DNA of 64,000 nt from Salibacterium qingdaonense (GTDB taxonomy: Bacteria > Bacillota > Bacilli > Bacillales > Marinococcaceae), in assembly GCF_900114715.1 (NCBI RefSeq), contig NZ_FOTY01000001.1, positions 69,286-133,285 of the forward strand, read 5' to 3'. Every line of letters begins with the position of its first letter. The first letter of the stretch is position 1. Of this stretch, positions 35,471-43,715 are shown piece by piece. The notes below the pieces were generated by a model. It saw nothing but the letters and a program-made list of their open reading frames with translations. It did not search any database and was not told the origin of the DNA. A program made the translations under genes and the position numbers.

Positions 35471-35507
35471 ATTTTTATTATATATTTTTTTATATATTAT
35501 ATCAAAC

Positions 35508-36428
35508 CTAAAGGCGCTTTCCGCCTGCTTTTCCCTCCGGGGAAAAAGACGATGCAAACAAATCGATAAAACGCTGTGCCGCCTTCGTTAGATAGCGGTC
35601 CTTATTCCATATAAGAGCAGGATCAGCTGTGATTGAAAAGTCATTGATATTCATCACTCTGATATTTTCATAAGAAAAAGCGTACAAAGTTGATTTTGGA
35701 ATAATGGTGGCACCGAGTCCGGCGGCAGTGAGTGACAGCAGCATGGAGGCATCCGGACATTCGCAGATGACATTCGGCTCATTGCCGTGGCGCCGGCATT
35801 CGTTGACAATCAGCTCAAACTGACCGGCCCCGCTGATACGGTGCAGCAGCATCAGCGGCATCTCTCCGATTTCTTTCATATCCACATTTTTGCGGTGTGC
35901 GGCAAATGTATTCCATTCCCCGGGAAGAACGAGAACATAGCGTTCTGATGGCAGCGGCAGCATATGAAACTCTTCCGGATCGACCGGCAGGCGGACGACA
36001 GCAAGCTCGATCTCGCGGTTACGGATGCTTTCGGCAAGATAGAACGTATCGCCTTCGCGGAGTTTGAAAATGATGTGGGGATGCCGTTCGCGCATTTGAT
36101 TCATCTGTTCGGGCAGAAACGAAAAGCAGGACTTATTCGACCCGATCGTCAGGGTGCCGCGGATCCCTTCATCGATTTCCTGCACCTCGGTAACCGTATC
36201 TTCGAGCTCATGCATTATTTTCAACGCTTTATGATAGAGAATTTTTCCTGCCTCGGTTAATTCAATGTTGCGTCCGTTTTTCTGAAACAGATCAATGTCC
36301 AGTTCTTCTTCCATGTTTTTCAGCTGCTGGCTGAGGGGCGGCTGTGCCATATGAAGACGTTCGGCCGCTTTGGTAACCTGGCCTTCTTCTGCCACGGCAC
36401 AGAAGTAACGGAGCTGTCTGATATCCAT
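35508..36428 (-). CDS. LysR-family transcriptional regulator
   Basis: A 306-residue LysR-type regulator. The HTH is MDIRQLRYFCAVAEEGQVTKAAERLHMAQPPLSQQLKN (positions 1-38), and the effector domain includes GTLTIGSNKSCFSFLPEQM and LLSLTAAGLGATIIPKSTLYAF. LysR proteins typically activate a divergent operon, here the hpaE-B-D series. GGAGGTGCAG precedes ATG 36428. Ligand likely 4-HPA or a ring-cleavage intermediate (inference). It ends 38 bp before the GntR gene, so both may share one transcript. Confidence 0.88.
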   Translation of the reverse strand: MDIRQLRYFCAVAEEGQVTKAAERLHMAQPPLSQQLKNMEEELDIDLFQKNGRNIELTEAGKILYHKALKIMHELEDTVTEVQEIDEGIRGTLTIGSNKSCFSFLPEQMNQMRERHPHIIFKLREGDTFYLAESIRNREIELAVVRLPVDPEEFHMLPLPSERYVLVLPGEWNTFAAHRKNVDMKEIGEMPLMLLHRISGAGQFELIVNECRRHGNEPNVICECPDASMLLSLTAAGLGATIIPKSTLYAFSYENIRVMNINDFSITADPALIWNKDRYLTKAAQRFIDLFASSFSPEGKAGGKRL

Positions 36429-36449
36429 TTCTGCACCTCCTTTTTAAAA

Positions 36450-36463
36450 TGACAGCGCTTTCT
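36450..36463 (+). promoter_or_regulatory. Weaker cre-like site in the lysR/hpaE interval
   Basis: TGACAGCGCTTTCT matches the CcpA consensus at 12 of 14 positions. It lies close to the lysR start. Confidence 0.4.
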
Positions 36464-36475
36464 TTTATCTATATC

Positions 36476-36525
36476 ATATATGAAAAACGTATAGGTTATC
36501 AATATTATTTATATTTTTCATATAT
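36476..36525. promoter_or_regulatory. Paired inverted operator between lysR and hpaE
   Basis: ATATATGAAAAA (36476-36487) recurs as its exact reverse complement TTTTTCATATAT (36514-36525) with 26 bp between. The left half also forms a small palindrome, TCATATATGA. Placement in the divergent promoter region suggests binding sites for the GntR or LysR regulator. Confidence 0.5.
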
Positions 36526-36559
36526 ACAAGGGCGTGCTATCTTGAAGGTGCAGGTTAAT

Positions 36560-36573
36560 TGAAAGCGCTAACA
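36560..36573 (+). promoter_or_regulatory. Perfect cre site before hpaE
   Basis: TGAAAGCGCTAACA fits TGWAANCGNTNWCA at every position. It lies 22 bp before the hpaE start and just ahead of its GAGGAGG ribosome site, so CcpA bound here could block transcription of the hpa operon. Confidence 0.8.
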
Positions 36574-36594
36574 AAAGAGGAGGTATCCTTTATT

Positions 36595-38115
36595 ATGGCT
36601 GATTCACGTTTACAGGATGTCAGTGAAGCAGGAAAACAGGCAATAGAATCGATTTCTGATATTCCATTGTATATCGACGGCACGTTTACGGGTGCTGCGT
36701 CCAACGAAACATTTGATAATATTTCTCCTTTTACGAACACAAAAATAAACAGTGTTGCCTCCGGCGGCGGAGAGGATATTGAAAAAGCCGTAAAAGCTGC
36801 AAGAAGTGCTTTTAACGGTGAATGGGGCAATCTGAAACTGAAAGAACGGCTGAACTACATTCATAAAATCGCGGATCTGATTGATGAGCATATTGATGAG
36901 ATCGCACCACTCGAATCTTACGACACCGGGCTTCCGCTCAGCCAGACGAAAAAAATGGTGGCCCGCGCCGCCCAGAACTTCCGTTTTTATGCGGAGATGG
37001 TATCGAGCCGGCTGGTTGGGGAGGTTTACCAGGTGGATGATGACTTCATCAACTACACCATCCATAAGCCGGTTGGCATTGCAGGACTGATCACGCCGTG
37101 GAACGCACCATTCATGCTCGAAACATGGAAGATTGCACCTGCCCTTGCAACCGGTAACACGATTGTGCTGAAGCCGGCGGAATGGTCGCCGCTCACAGCC
37201 AACCGGCTTGCTGAAATCATCGATAAGGCCGAACTTCCGGACGGAGTATTTAACGTCGTGCACGGCTTCGGAGAAACAGCAGGAGCGTCCCTTGTGTCCC
37301 ATCCGGATGTGGAGCTGATCTCTTTTACCGGTGAAACGACAACCGGCGCGGAAATCATGAAGAACGGTGCCGATTCTCTGAAGCAGTTCTCGATGGAGCT
37401 CGGCGGCAAGTCGCCCATTATTGTATTCGATGACGCTGATATTGAACGGGCGTTGGATGCGTGCACGTGGGGCATTTTTTCCTTCAATGGCGAACGCTGC
37501 ACTGCCAATTCGCGCCTGTACGTTCATGAAAACATTGCCGAGTCGTTCACGAAACGGCTGAAGGAAAGGGTGCATAACATTATCGTCGGTGATCCGATGA
37601 AAACCGATACCCAGGTTGGACCGCTTATCCACACGAACCACTATGAAAATGTGAAACAATATCTTGAACTGGCGGAGCAGGAAGGCTGTGAGGTTGTCAG
37701 CGGCACTGTACCGGAAGAGATGAAAAGCGGAAACTTCATTGCACCGACGGTTCTTTTGAACGCCGGCAACAGTATGCGTGTCGTACAGGAGGAAGTATTC
37801 GGGCCGGTGATTGCCGTCATGACATTCACAGATGAAGAAGAAGTGATTGAAAAAGCGAACGATGTCCGTTACGGCCTGGCCGGTTATGTTTGGACGAAAG
37901 ATATCCAGCGCGGCCACCGCGTCGCCCAGAAAGTTGATTCCGGTATGCTCTGGGTTAATTCCCAGAACGTCCGCGATCTCCGCACCCCTTTTGGCGGGTC
38001 AAAGCACAGCGGCATCGGCCGGGAAGGCGGCCATTATGCCTTTGAATTCTACACCGAAGTTCAGATTATTCATGTCGCGCTGGGAGACCACCACATTCCG
38101 CAGTTCGGAAAATAA
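36595..38115 (+). CDS. hpaE: 5-carboxymethyl-2-hydroxymuconate semialdehyde dehydrogenase
   Basis: A 506-residue NAD-dependent aldehyde dehydrogenase that oxidises the ring-cleavage semialdehyde. The motifs are the N-terminal oxyanion Asn in GLITPWNAPFMLETWK, NAD-binding ISFTGETTTGAEI, the general base Glu in MELGGKSPIIVFDD and catalytic Cys in FSFNGERCTANSRLYVH. It matches HpaE in length and in the C-terminus EFYTEVQIIHVALGDHHIP. ATG 36595 is chosen because GAGGAGG precedes it; the longer frame starts inside the cre site. It is the first gene of the hpaE-B-D-ALDH-C operon. Confidence 0.92.
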   Translation: MADSRLQDVSEAGKQAIESISDIPLYIDGTFTGAASNETFDNISPFTNTKINSVASGGGEDIEKAVKAARSAFNGEWGNLKLKERLNYIHKIADLIDEHIDEIAPLESYDTGLPLSQTKKMVARAAQNFRFYAEMVSSRLVGEVYQVDDDFINYTIHKPVGIAGLITPWNAPFMLETWKIAPALATGNTIVLKPAEWSPLTANRLAEIIDKAELPDGVFNVVHGFGETAGASLVSHPDVELISFTGETTTGAEIMKNGADSLKQFSMELGGKSPIIVFDDADIERALDACTWGIFSFNGERCTANSRLYVHENIAESFTKRLKERVHNIIVGDPMKTDTQVGPLIHTNHYENVKQYLELAEQEGCEVVSGTVPEEMKSGNFIAPTVLLNAGNSMRVVQEEVFGPVIAVMTFTDEEEVIEKANDVRYGLAGYVWTKDIQRGHRVAQKVDSGMLWVNSQNVRDLRTPFGGSKHSGIGREGGHYAFEFYTEVQIIHVALGDHHIPQFGK

Positions 38116-38144
38116 TAGATTCCAATATAAAGGAGGAAACATCA

Positions 38145-39620
38145 ATGCCAGCAAAAACAGGAGCTGAATACAAAGAGAGACTCAGACAGGCAGGGAACAA
38201 TGTTTATATCCACGGGGAGAGGGTGGACGATCCAACCACACACACAGCTTTTAAAAATGTGATTGACTCCATGGCCCATCTCTATGATCTTCAGTTTGAA
38301 AAGCCGGAAAAAATGTTGTATACGTCTCCAACCTCCGGAGAGCAGGTAGGAATGACTTTTTTTCAGCCGAAAACGATTGATGACTTGATCAAGAGAAGAG
38401 AAGCCATTCAGGAGTGGGCGAAAACCTCCGGCGGTATGCTCGGCCGTTCCCCGGATTACCTGAACGCTGAAGTGATGGCGATGGGTATTGCGAACGATCT
38501 GTTCGCCGAAGATGATCCGATGTTTGCCGAGAATGCGAAAAAATACTATGAATATGCAAGAGAAAATGACATCAGTCTCACCCACACACTGATTCATCCG
38601 CAGGTAAACCGGCAGAAAGCCCAAAATGAACAAGATGATGCAAACGTAGCGCTGCACCTTGTGGAAAAACAGGAAGACGGCATTGTTGTAGACGGCGCCA
38701 GGCTCCTTGCAACGCAGGGCGGTATCACCGACGAAATTCTTGTCTTCCCATCAACGGTTAAAAAATCCGGGGAGCAGGACGATCCTTACTCCCTTGCTTT
38801 TGTAGTGCCGAATAATACAACAGGATTGAAATATATCAGCCGTGAATCCTTTGATTACGGGAGAAACGAATGGGATCATCCATTAAGCAGCCGTTTCGAA
38901 GAAGGAGACGCTATCGTATACTTTGATAACGTTTTCGTACCTTGGGAGAGAGTTTTTGTCTGCGGTAATTCATCAATCTGCAACCGCACGTTCACAGAAA
39001 CCAATGCGGTGGTGCACATGACTCATCAGGTTGTTGCCAAAAACATCGTAAAAACGGAGTTTGTTCTTGGCGTTGTCCTGAAACTCATTGATGCGATCGG
39101 TATCGATCAGTTCCAGCATGTGCAGGATAAAGGAACAGAAATCATGCTCACGCTTGAAACAATGAAATCGCACCTTTACCGTGCCGAACACAATGCTTCC
39201 CTTGATAAATGGGGAACCATGACACCGGATTTTGATGCACTGAATGCAGCTAGAAACTGGTATCCGAGAATTTATCCACGTCTTGTGGAAATTCTCCGTA
39301 TTCTCGGAGCATCCGGCCTGATGGGCATTCCGACGGAAGAAGACTTCCATAATGAAGAAATCGGCCATCTTGTAAACCGTGGCCTGCAGGCGAAGAATCT
39401 CGAAGGTTATGAAAGAGTGAAACTGTTCCGTCTTGCCTGGGATCTTACCATGAGCGCCTTTGGAAGCCGCCAGATGCATTATGAATATTATTTCTTCGGC
39501 GATCCGATCAAGATGGGCATGGCTTATTTCGAGCAGTATGACAAAGAACCTTACAAAAAATATGTGGAAGACTTTTTGGACAGCGTGAAATCGTCCAAAC
39601 CGGACTTCTCCAACATTTAA
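38145..39620 (+). CDS. hpaB: 4-hydroxyphenylacetate 3-monooxygenase, oxygenase component
   Basis: A 491-residue FADH2-using hydroxylase that turns 4-HPA into 3,4-dihydroxyphenylacetate. It needs reduced flavin from HpaC. The motifs SLTHTLIHPQVNRQKA, the flavin/substrate segment VVDGARLLATQGGITDE, and FVPWERVFVCGNSSICN are those of the acyl-CoA-dehydrogenase-fold HpaB family. The sequence ARNWYPRIYPRLVEILRILG and the tail fit Bacillus/Geobacillus-type HpaB. GGAGGAAAC lies before ATG 38145. It is 29 bp after hpaE. Confidence 0.94.
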   Translation: MPAKTGAEYKERLRQAGNNVYIHGERVDDPTTHTAFKNVIDSMAHLYDLQFEKPEKMLYTSPTSGEQVGMTFFQPKTIDDLIKRREAIQEWAKTSGGMLGRSPDYLNAEVMAMGIANDLFAEDDPMFAENAKKYYEYARENDISLTHTLIHPQVNRQKAQNEQDDANVALHLVEKQEDGIVVDGARLLATQGGITDEILVFPSTVKKSGEQDDPYSLAFVVPNNTTGLKYISRESFDYGRNEWDHPLSSRFEEGDAIVYFDNVFVPWERVFVCGNSSICNRTFTETNAVVHMTHQVVAKNIVKTEFVLGVVLKLIDAIGIDQFQHVQDKGTEIMLTLETMKSHLYRAEHNASLDKWGTMTPDFDALNAARNWYPRIYPRLVEILRILGASGLMGIPTEEDFHNEEIGHLVNRGLQAKNLEGYERVKLFRLAWDLTMSAFGSRQMHYEYYFFGDPIKMGMAYFEQYDKEPYKKYVEDFLDSVKSSKPDFSNI

Positions 39621-39629
39621 GGAGGGATC

Positions 39630-40613
39630 ATGGTGAACTTTGATATTATTCGGTGTGGGCGTGCCGTCCTGCATGTCACTGATCTGGAAAAGTCGAAAGA
39701 GTTTTATGACGCTCTTGGTTTTATTGAAACCGAAGCAGACAGCGAAAATATTTTTTTACGAGGGTTGGAGGAGCACAATCACCACAGCCTCTGGTTGAAA
39801 AAAAAGGCTGAGCCGGCACTCGAAGTCATCAGCTACAAAGTCCGCTCGGAAGAAGACCTGGATGCCTTGGCAGGCTTCTTTGAATCGCAGCAGCGGCAAG
39901 TTATCTGGATGGAAGCCGGATCCCAGAATGCCCTGGGACGTTCCCTCCGGGTGATGGATCCGAACGGCCTGCCGGTAGAGTACTATGCCCGGATGGATAC
40001 GGCAGAGCGGATGCTTCAGCGCTACGATGTGTATAAAGGCGCCAAAGTCCAGCGTATTGATCATTTTAACTGCATGGTGCCGGATGTAGAAGGAGCGCAC
40101 AACTATTATATCGATGAACTCGGCTTTGCCTGCTCGGAGTATACGGCCGGAGAAGAGGAACGGATCTGGGCGGCATGGCTGCACCGGAAGCCGAGTGTTC
40201 ATGATGTGGCATTTATGAATGGACCGGGACCGCGGCTTCATCACGTTGGCTTCTGGTTGAAAGATCCGATGAGCCTGATCGATGGCTGCGATTATCTGGC
40301 CGCTAAAGGGTTTGCCCCTGGTATTGAACGCGGTCCGGGACGCCACGGTTTGTCGAATGCTTTTTTCCTCTATCTCCGTGATCCGGATGGACACCGTATT
40401 GAGTTGTACAACGGAGACTATCTCACAAGTGACCCGGACTTCAAACCGATCCGCTGGGATCTGAACGACCCTATGCGTCAGACCTTCTGGGGACACGAAG
40501 CACCGGACAGCTGGTTTGAAGAAGCCACGGAAGTCCTTGATGTTCATTCAGGCAGAAAGCGCGGTTTGGAGGAACCATTGTTGAAGAAAAGAAAGCCGAA
40601 TTTTGTAACCTGA
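39630..40613 (+). CDS. hpaD: 3,4-dihydroxyphenylacetate 2,3-dioxygenase
   Basis: A 327-residue extradiol dioxygenase with two vicinal-oxygen-chelate modules. The metal ligands are His in VQRIDHFNCMV, His in PRLHHVGFWL and Glu in HRIELYNGDYL, the type I extradiol set, so Fe(II) (or Mn(II)) opens the ring of homoprotocatechuate between C2 and C3. Its residue pattern with FWLKDPMSLIDGCDYLAAKG and the basic C-terminal tail KKRKPNFVT resembles Arthrobacter/Brevibacterium HpcB-MndD more than the unrelated E. coli type. AAGGAGGG precedes ATG 39630, 9 bp after hpaB. Confidence 0.92.
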   Translation: MVNFDIIRCGRAVLHVTDLEKSKEFYDALGFIETEADSENIFLRGLEEHNHHSLWLKKKAEPALEVISYKVRSEEDLDALAGFFESQQRQVIWMEAGSQNALGRSLRVMDPNGLPVEYYARMDTAERMLQRYDVYKGAKVQRIDHFNCMVPDVEGAHNYYIDELGFACSEYTAGEEERIWAAWLHRKPSVHDVAFMNGPGPRLHHVGFWLKDPMSLIDGCDYLAAKGFAPGIERGPGRHGLSNAFFLYLRDPDGHRIELYNGDYLTSDPDFKPIRWDLNDPMRQTFWGHEAPDSWFEEATEVLDVHSGRKRGLEEPLLKKRKPNFVT

Positions 40614-40640
40614 TGAATAGAAAGGGTGGGATGACCCACG

Positions 40641-42086
40641 ATGCTCAAACATGAAATCCCTGCGTACCAGCTGCTCTTTGTGAATGGGAAATGGAAAAAA
40701 CCCAAAGAATACAAGGCTTTATATGCTCCTTTTGATCAGAAGGAACTGACAAAGATTCCAGCAGCCGGCGAAGACGAAGCAGAAGATGCCTTACAGGCAG
40801 CTGTGGGGGCGAAACGTTCGATGCAGCAGATGGCTGCCCATCAGCGCAGCACCATTCTTTCCAATCTAGCGCATCTGCTGGAAGAAAATAAGGAACGGGC
40901 AGCGGAGCTGATTGCTCTTGAGGCAGCAAAACCTATTACGACGGCCAGGGGCGAAGTAGCCCGGACAATCCAGACGTACACGTTTGCTTCCCAGGCAGCC
41001 AGTCAGCTGTACGGCGAAACGCTGCCTATGGATGCGGCTCCCGGCGGAGAAAATCGGATTGGTTATACCACGCATGAACCGATTGGCGTTATCGGTGCCA
41101 TTACTCCGTTTAATTTTCCGATGAATCTCGTCGCCCATAAAGTCGGCCCGGCGATTGCAACGGGAAATACCATCGTGTTAAAGCCGGCGTCCCAGACACC
41201 GCTGTCGGCATTCTTCCTGGCGGAGCTGCTGGAAGAAGCAGGGCTTCCTGCTGGAGCATTGAATGTGATGACCGGGAGCGGCCGGGTGATTGGCGATAAG
41301 CTTGTCACCGATGAGCGGGTCAGCATGATTACGTTTACCGGCAGTCCGGAAGTTGGAAAGCAGATCCGAGGCCGGGCCGGACTGAAAAAAACAACGCTTG
41401 AACTTGGTTCCAACTCTGCCGTCATTGTAGACGAGAATACGGACATGGATCACATTGTACCTCGCTGTGTACAGGGAGCGTTTGCGTTTCAGGGGCAGGT
41501 CTGCATATCCCTGCAGCGGATTTATGTTCACGACAATATATTCCGGACATTTGTTGATAAATTCACCGAAGAAACGAAAAAACTGAAAACCGGTGATCCG
41601 ATGGACGAAGGAACGAATGTATCGGCGATGATTTCACCGGATGATGCCGACCGGGCTCTGTCCTGGATTAGAGAAGCGCAGGACAGCGGAGCCAATGTCG
41701 AAACGGGTAATACAAACGAAGGAAACGTCGTGCTGCCGACGGTTTTAACCGGTGTGCCAAGCGATCAGAAAGTATCCTGCGAAGAAGTATTCGCGCCGAT
41801 CGTACTGATCAACAGCGTGTCGTCGGTGGAAGAAGCCACCGGAGAAGTCAATGATTCCAGATACGGGCTGCAGGCCGGTATCTATACACGGGATATCCAG
41901 AAAGCCATGAAAGCGTCCGAACAGCTCGAAGTCGGCGGTGTATTGATCAATGACTTTCCAACCTTCCGTGTCGATCATATGCCGTACGGCGGTGTAAAAG
42001 AAAGTGGAACGGGCCGGGAAGGCATCAAGTACGCGGTGGATGAAATGACAGAACTCAAGTTGACTGTCATCAATAATAATTTTTAA
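40641..42086 (+). CDS. Aldehyde dehydrogenase (probable succinate semialdehyde dehydrogenase)
   Basis: A 481-residue NAD(P)-dependent aldehyde dehydrogenase. It has GVIGAITPFNFPMNLVAHK with the oxyanion Asn, FTGSPEVGKQI, the base Glu in TLELGSNSAVIV, and catalytic Cys in FAFQGQVCISLQRIYVH. The phosphate-type region and overall pattern match the SSADH/GapN-like group. Meta-cleavage of homoprotocatechuate ends in pyruvate and succinic semialdehyde, so oxidation of the latter to succinate is the likely job. It lies 27 bp after hpaD and 12 bp before hpaC. Confidence 0.85.
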   Translation: MLKHEIPAYQLLFVNGKWKKPKEYKALYAPFDQKELTKIPAAGEDEAEDALQAAVGAKRSMQQMAAHQRSTILSNLAHLLEENKERAAELIALEAAKPITTARGEVARTIQTYTFASQAASQLYGETLPMDAAPGGENRIGYTTHEPIGVIGAITPFNFPMNLVAHKVGPAIATGNTIVLKPASQTPLSAFFLAELLEEAGLPAGALNVMTGSGRVIGDKLVTDERVSMITFTGSPEVGKQIRGRAGLKKTTLELGSNSAVIVDENTDMDHIVPRCVQGAFAFQGQVCISLQRIYVHDNIFRTFVDKFTEETKKLKTGDPMDEGTNVSAMISPDDADRALSWIREAQDSGANVETGNTNEGNVVLPTVLTGVPSDQKVSCEEVFAPIVLINSVSSVEEATGEVNDSRYGLQAGIYTRDIQKAMKASEQLEVGGVLINDFPTFRVDHMPYGGVKESGTGREGIKYAVDEMTELKLTVINNNF

Positions 42087-42098
42087 CGAGGTGATAAC

Positions 42099-42575
42099 AT
42101 GGATGATCGTATGTTCAAGACAGCGATGGGAAAATTCGCTACAGGAGTGACCGTTATTACAACGGAATTCGATGATCAAGTGCGCGGTATGACAGCAAAC
42201 GCTTTTATGTCAGTGTCTATTGACCCAAAACTTGTATTGATATCTGTTGCCAATAAGGCTAGAATGCTTGATTGGATCAAACAATCCGGCCATTTTGCGG
42301 TGAATATTCTATCAGAAAGCCAGCAGGATAAATCCATGATATTTGCCGGACAGCTGCAAGACCGGGAAGTAGAATTTGAACGATTTGAAGGACTTCCTGT
42401 CATTGAAGACTCTTTGGTAACTCTGGCCTGCGATGTGTATGAAACCCACCTGGCCGGTGACCACACTCTATTTGTCGGAGCCGTGAAAAATCTTCAGCTG
42501 CAGGACAGACAGCCTCTTACTATTTATGAAGGAAAATATAAGGACGTCAGCGATAAAGCAGCAACCGAAGTTTAA
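42099..42575 (+). CDS. hpaC: 4-HPA 3-monooxygenase flavin reductase component
   Basis: A 158-residue NADH:flavin reductase of the HpaC/split-barrel family. The motifs are KFATGVTVITTEFDDQVRGMTANAFMSVS (positions 12-40), DPKLVLISVANKAR and GDHTLFVGAVKNLQ. It supplies FADH2 to HpaB by diffusion. AGGTGATAAC precedes ATG 42099, and the FAD-synthetase-like gene follows after 15 bp. Length is normal. Confidence 0.92.
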   Translation: MDDRMFKTAMGKFATGVTVITTEFDDQVRGMTANAFMSVSIDPKLVLISVANKARMLDWIKQSGHFAVNILSESQQDKSMIFAGQLQDREVEFERFEGLPVIEDSLVTLACDVYETHLAGDHTLFVGAVKNLQLQDRQPLTIYEGKYKDVSDKAATEV

Positions 42576-42590
42576 ACGGGAGGGATCATC

Positions 42591-43466
42591 ATGAGAACCA
42601 TTCATGTGCAGCATCCAATAAAGAAAACCATACAGGATAACAGCGAACCGTGTGTGATGGCATTAGGATTTTTTGACGGAGTGCATCTGGGGCATCAGGA
42701 AATCATCAAAACAGCTAAAACTATCGCAGATCAGAAAAATCTGAAACTCGCTGTTATGACCTTTTTTCCTCATCCAAGTACGGTTATCAAAAAAGGCAAT
42801 CAGATTACCCGCTATATTACGCCGCTCTCCGTAAAGGAAAGGATGTTTGAAAAGCTGGGTGTCGATTTGCTCTACGTTACAGCTTTTGATATGAACGTGG
42901 CTGCAGTGCCGCACAAAGAGTTTGTTGATGATTACCTGCACGGCCTGAAATGCCGCCATGCAGTCGCCGGCTTTGATTACACGTACGGATTCAAGGGCAA
43001 AGGCAATATGGCGCAGCTGAATCTTGATGCAGACGGCCGTTTCGGGGTGACGACAGTGGAAAAACTGGAGAAATATCATCAGAAGGTCAGCTCCACTCTC
43101 CTCCGTCAGCTGATTACTACCGGGCGGGTTGAGCATATCCCGAGCTACCTCGGCAGCCGCTATGAAATACAGGGAATTCTCTGCCGGCAAGGGCATCAGT
43201 ACCGGATCTATATCGATAATGACTATCTTCTGCCGTCACCAGGTTCCTATGAAGTCACACTTAAGAGCGGCACACTGATTACGAAAGGGATGTGTGAAGT
43301 GAAATCCGGCGGTGCCCCTGGAGAACTGACCCTGCATACCTTCTATGATCTGCCGTTTGATGATGACACGCCGGTGCAGATGCTATGGGAAAACTTTATT
43401 GCGGATTACGACATGGATGCGTTCCACGCCCAGCTTCCGTTTGATGAACTGGAATTGAGTATGTAA
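42591..43466 (+). CDS. RibF-like FAD synthetase with degenerate riboflavin-kinase domain
   Basis: A 291-residue RibF/RibC paralog. Residues about 20-180 are an FMN adenylyltransferase: GFFDGVHLGHQEII with the nucleotidyl HxGH, FFPHP, ITPLSVKERMFEKLGVD, GFDYTYGFKGKG and VSSTLLRQLI. The C-terminal part (about 185-291) keeps the beginning of a riboflavin kinase (LGSRYEIQGILCRQ) but has lost the GxxxGRxLGFPTAN phosphate loop and the catalytic Glu region, and is shortened. It therefore likely makes FAD from FMN only. Sitting 15 bp after hpaC, it would raise FAD supply for the FADH2-dependent HpaB. A housekeeping ribF should exist elsewhere. Confidence 0.82.
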   Translation: MRTIHVQHPIKKTIQDNSEPCVMALGFFDGVHLGHQEIIKTAKTIADQKNLKLAVMTFFPHPSTVIKKGNQITRYITPLSVKERMFEKLGVDLLYVTAFDMNVAAVPHKEFVDDYLHGLKCRHAVAGFDYTYGFKGKGNMAQLNLDADGRFGVTTVEKLEKYHQKVSSTLLRQLITTGRVEHIPSYLGSRYEIQGILCRQGHQYRIYIDNDYLLPSPGSYEVTLKSGTLITKGMCEVKSGGAPGELTLHTFYDLPFDDDTPVQMLWENFIADYDMDAFHAQLPFDELELSM

Positions 43467-43552
43467 GTGTGATTTATTATGCCCTTTATGGCAAAATACG
43501 GGGAATAAATATACAGAAGGCAGCACTTAAATTTTCGTAAGAATCAAAACGA

Positions 43553-43581
43553 ATTCCCGATAAAAGATAATATCGGAATTG
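43553..43581. promoter_or_regulatory. Imperfect inverted repeat upstream of dapA-like gene
   Basis: AATTCCCGATA and TATCGGAATT flank a short loop within the 249-bp gap after the FAD-synthetase-like gene. No T run follows, so an operator or leader hairpin is as likely as a terminator. The rest of the gap is AT-rich without a gene. Confidence 0.35.
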
Positions 43582-43685
43582 TTGCTGCTGAAGTTGCAGG
43601 GTGCGTTTGGGGTTCAACTCACACCGAAGTATTTTCTAACTTGAAATCATATATTAAATTATATGCAATAAAACCACCATTAAAA

Positions 43686-43699
43686 TGAAAGCGATTTTA
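43686..43699 (+). promoter_or_regulatory. cre-like site before dapA-like gene
   Basis: TGAAAGCGATTTTA matches the CcpA consensus at 13 of 14 positions and lies just upstream of the GTAGGAGG ribosome site. Confidence 0.6.
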
Positions 43700-43715
43700 T
43701 GTAGGAGGTATCGTT

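Noticed and set aside
36559-36594. Extending hpaE upstream to TTG 36559
   Set aside because: That start would lie inside a perfect cre site and before the GAGGAGG ribosome site serving ATG 36595.
36610-37917. Minus-strand open frame (435 codons) opposite hpaE
   Set aside because: It is fully antisense to a clear aldehyde dehydrogenase and has shadow-type composition.
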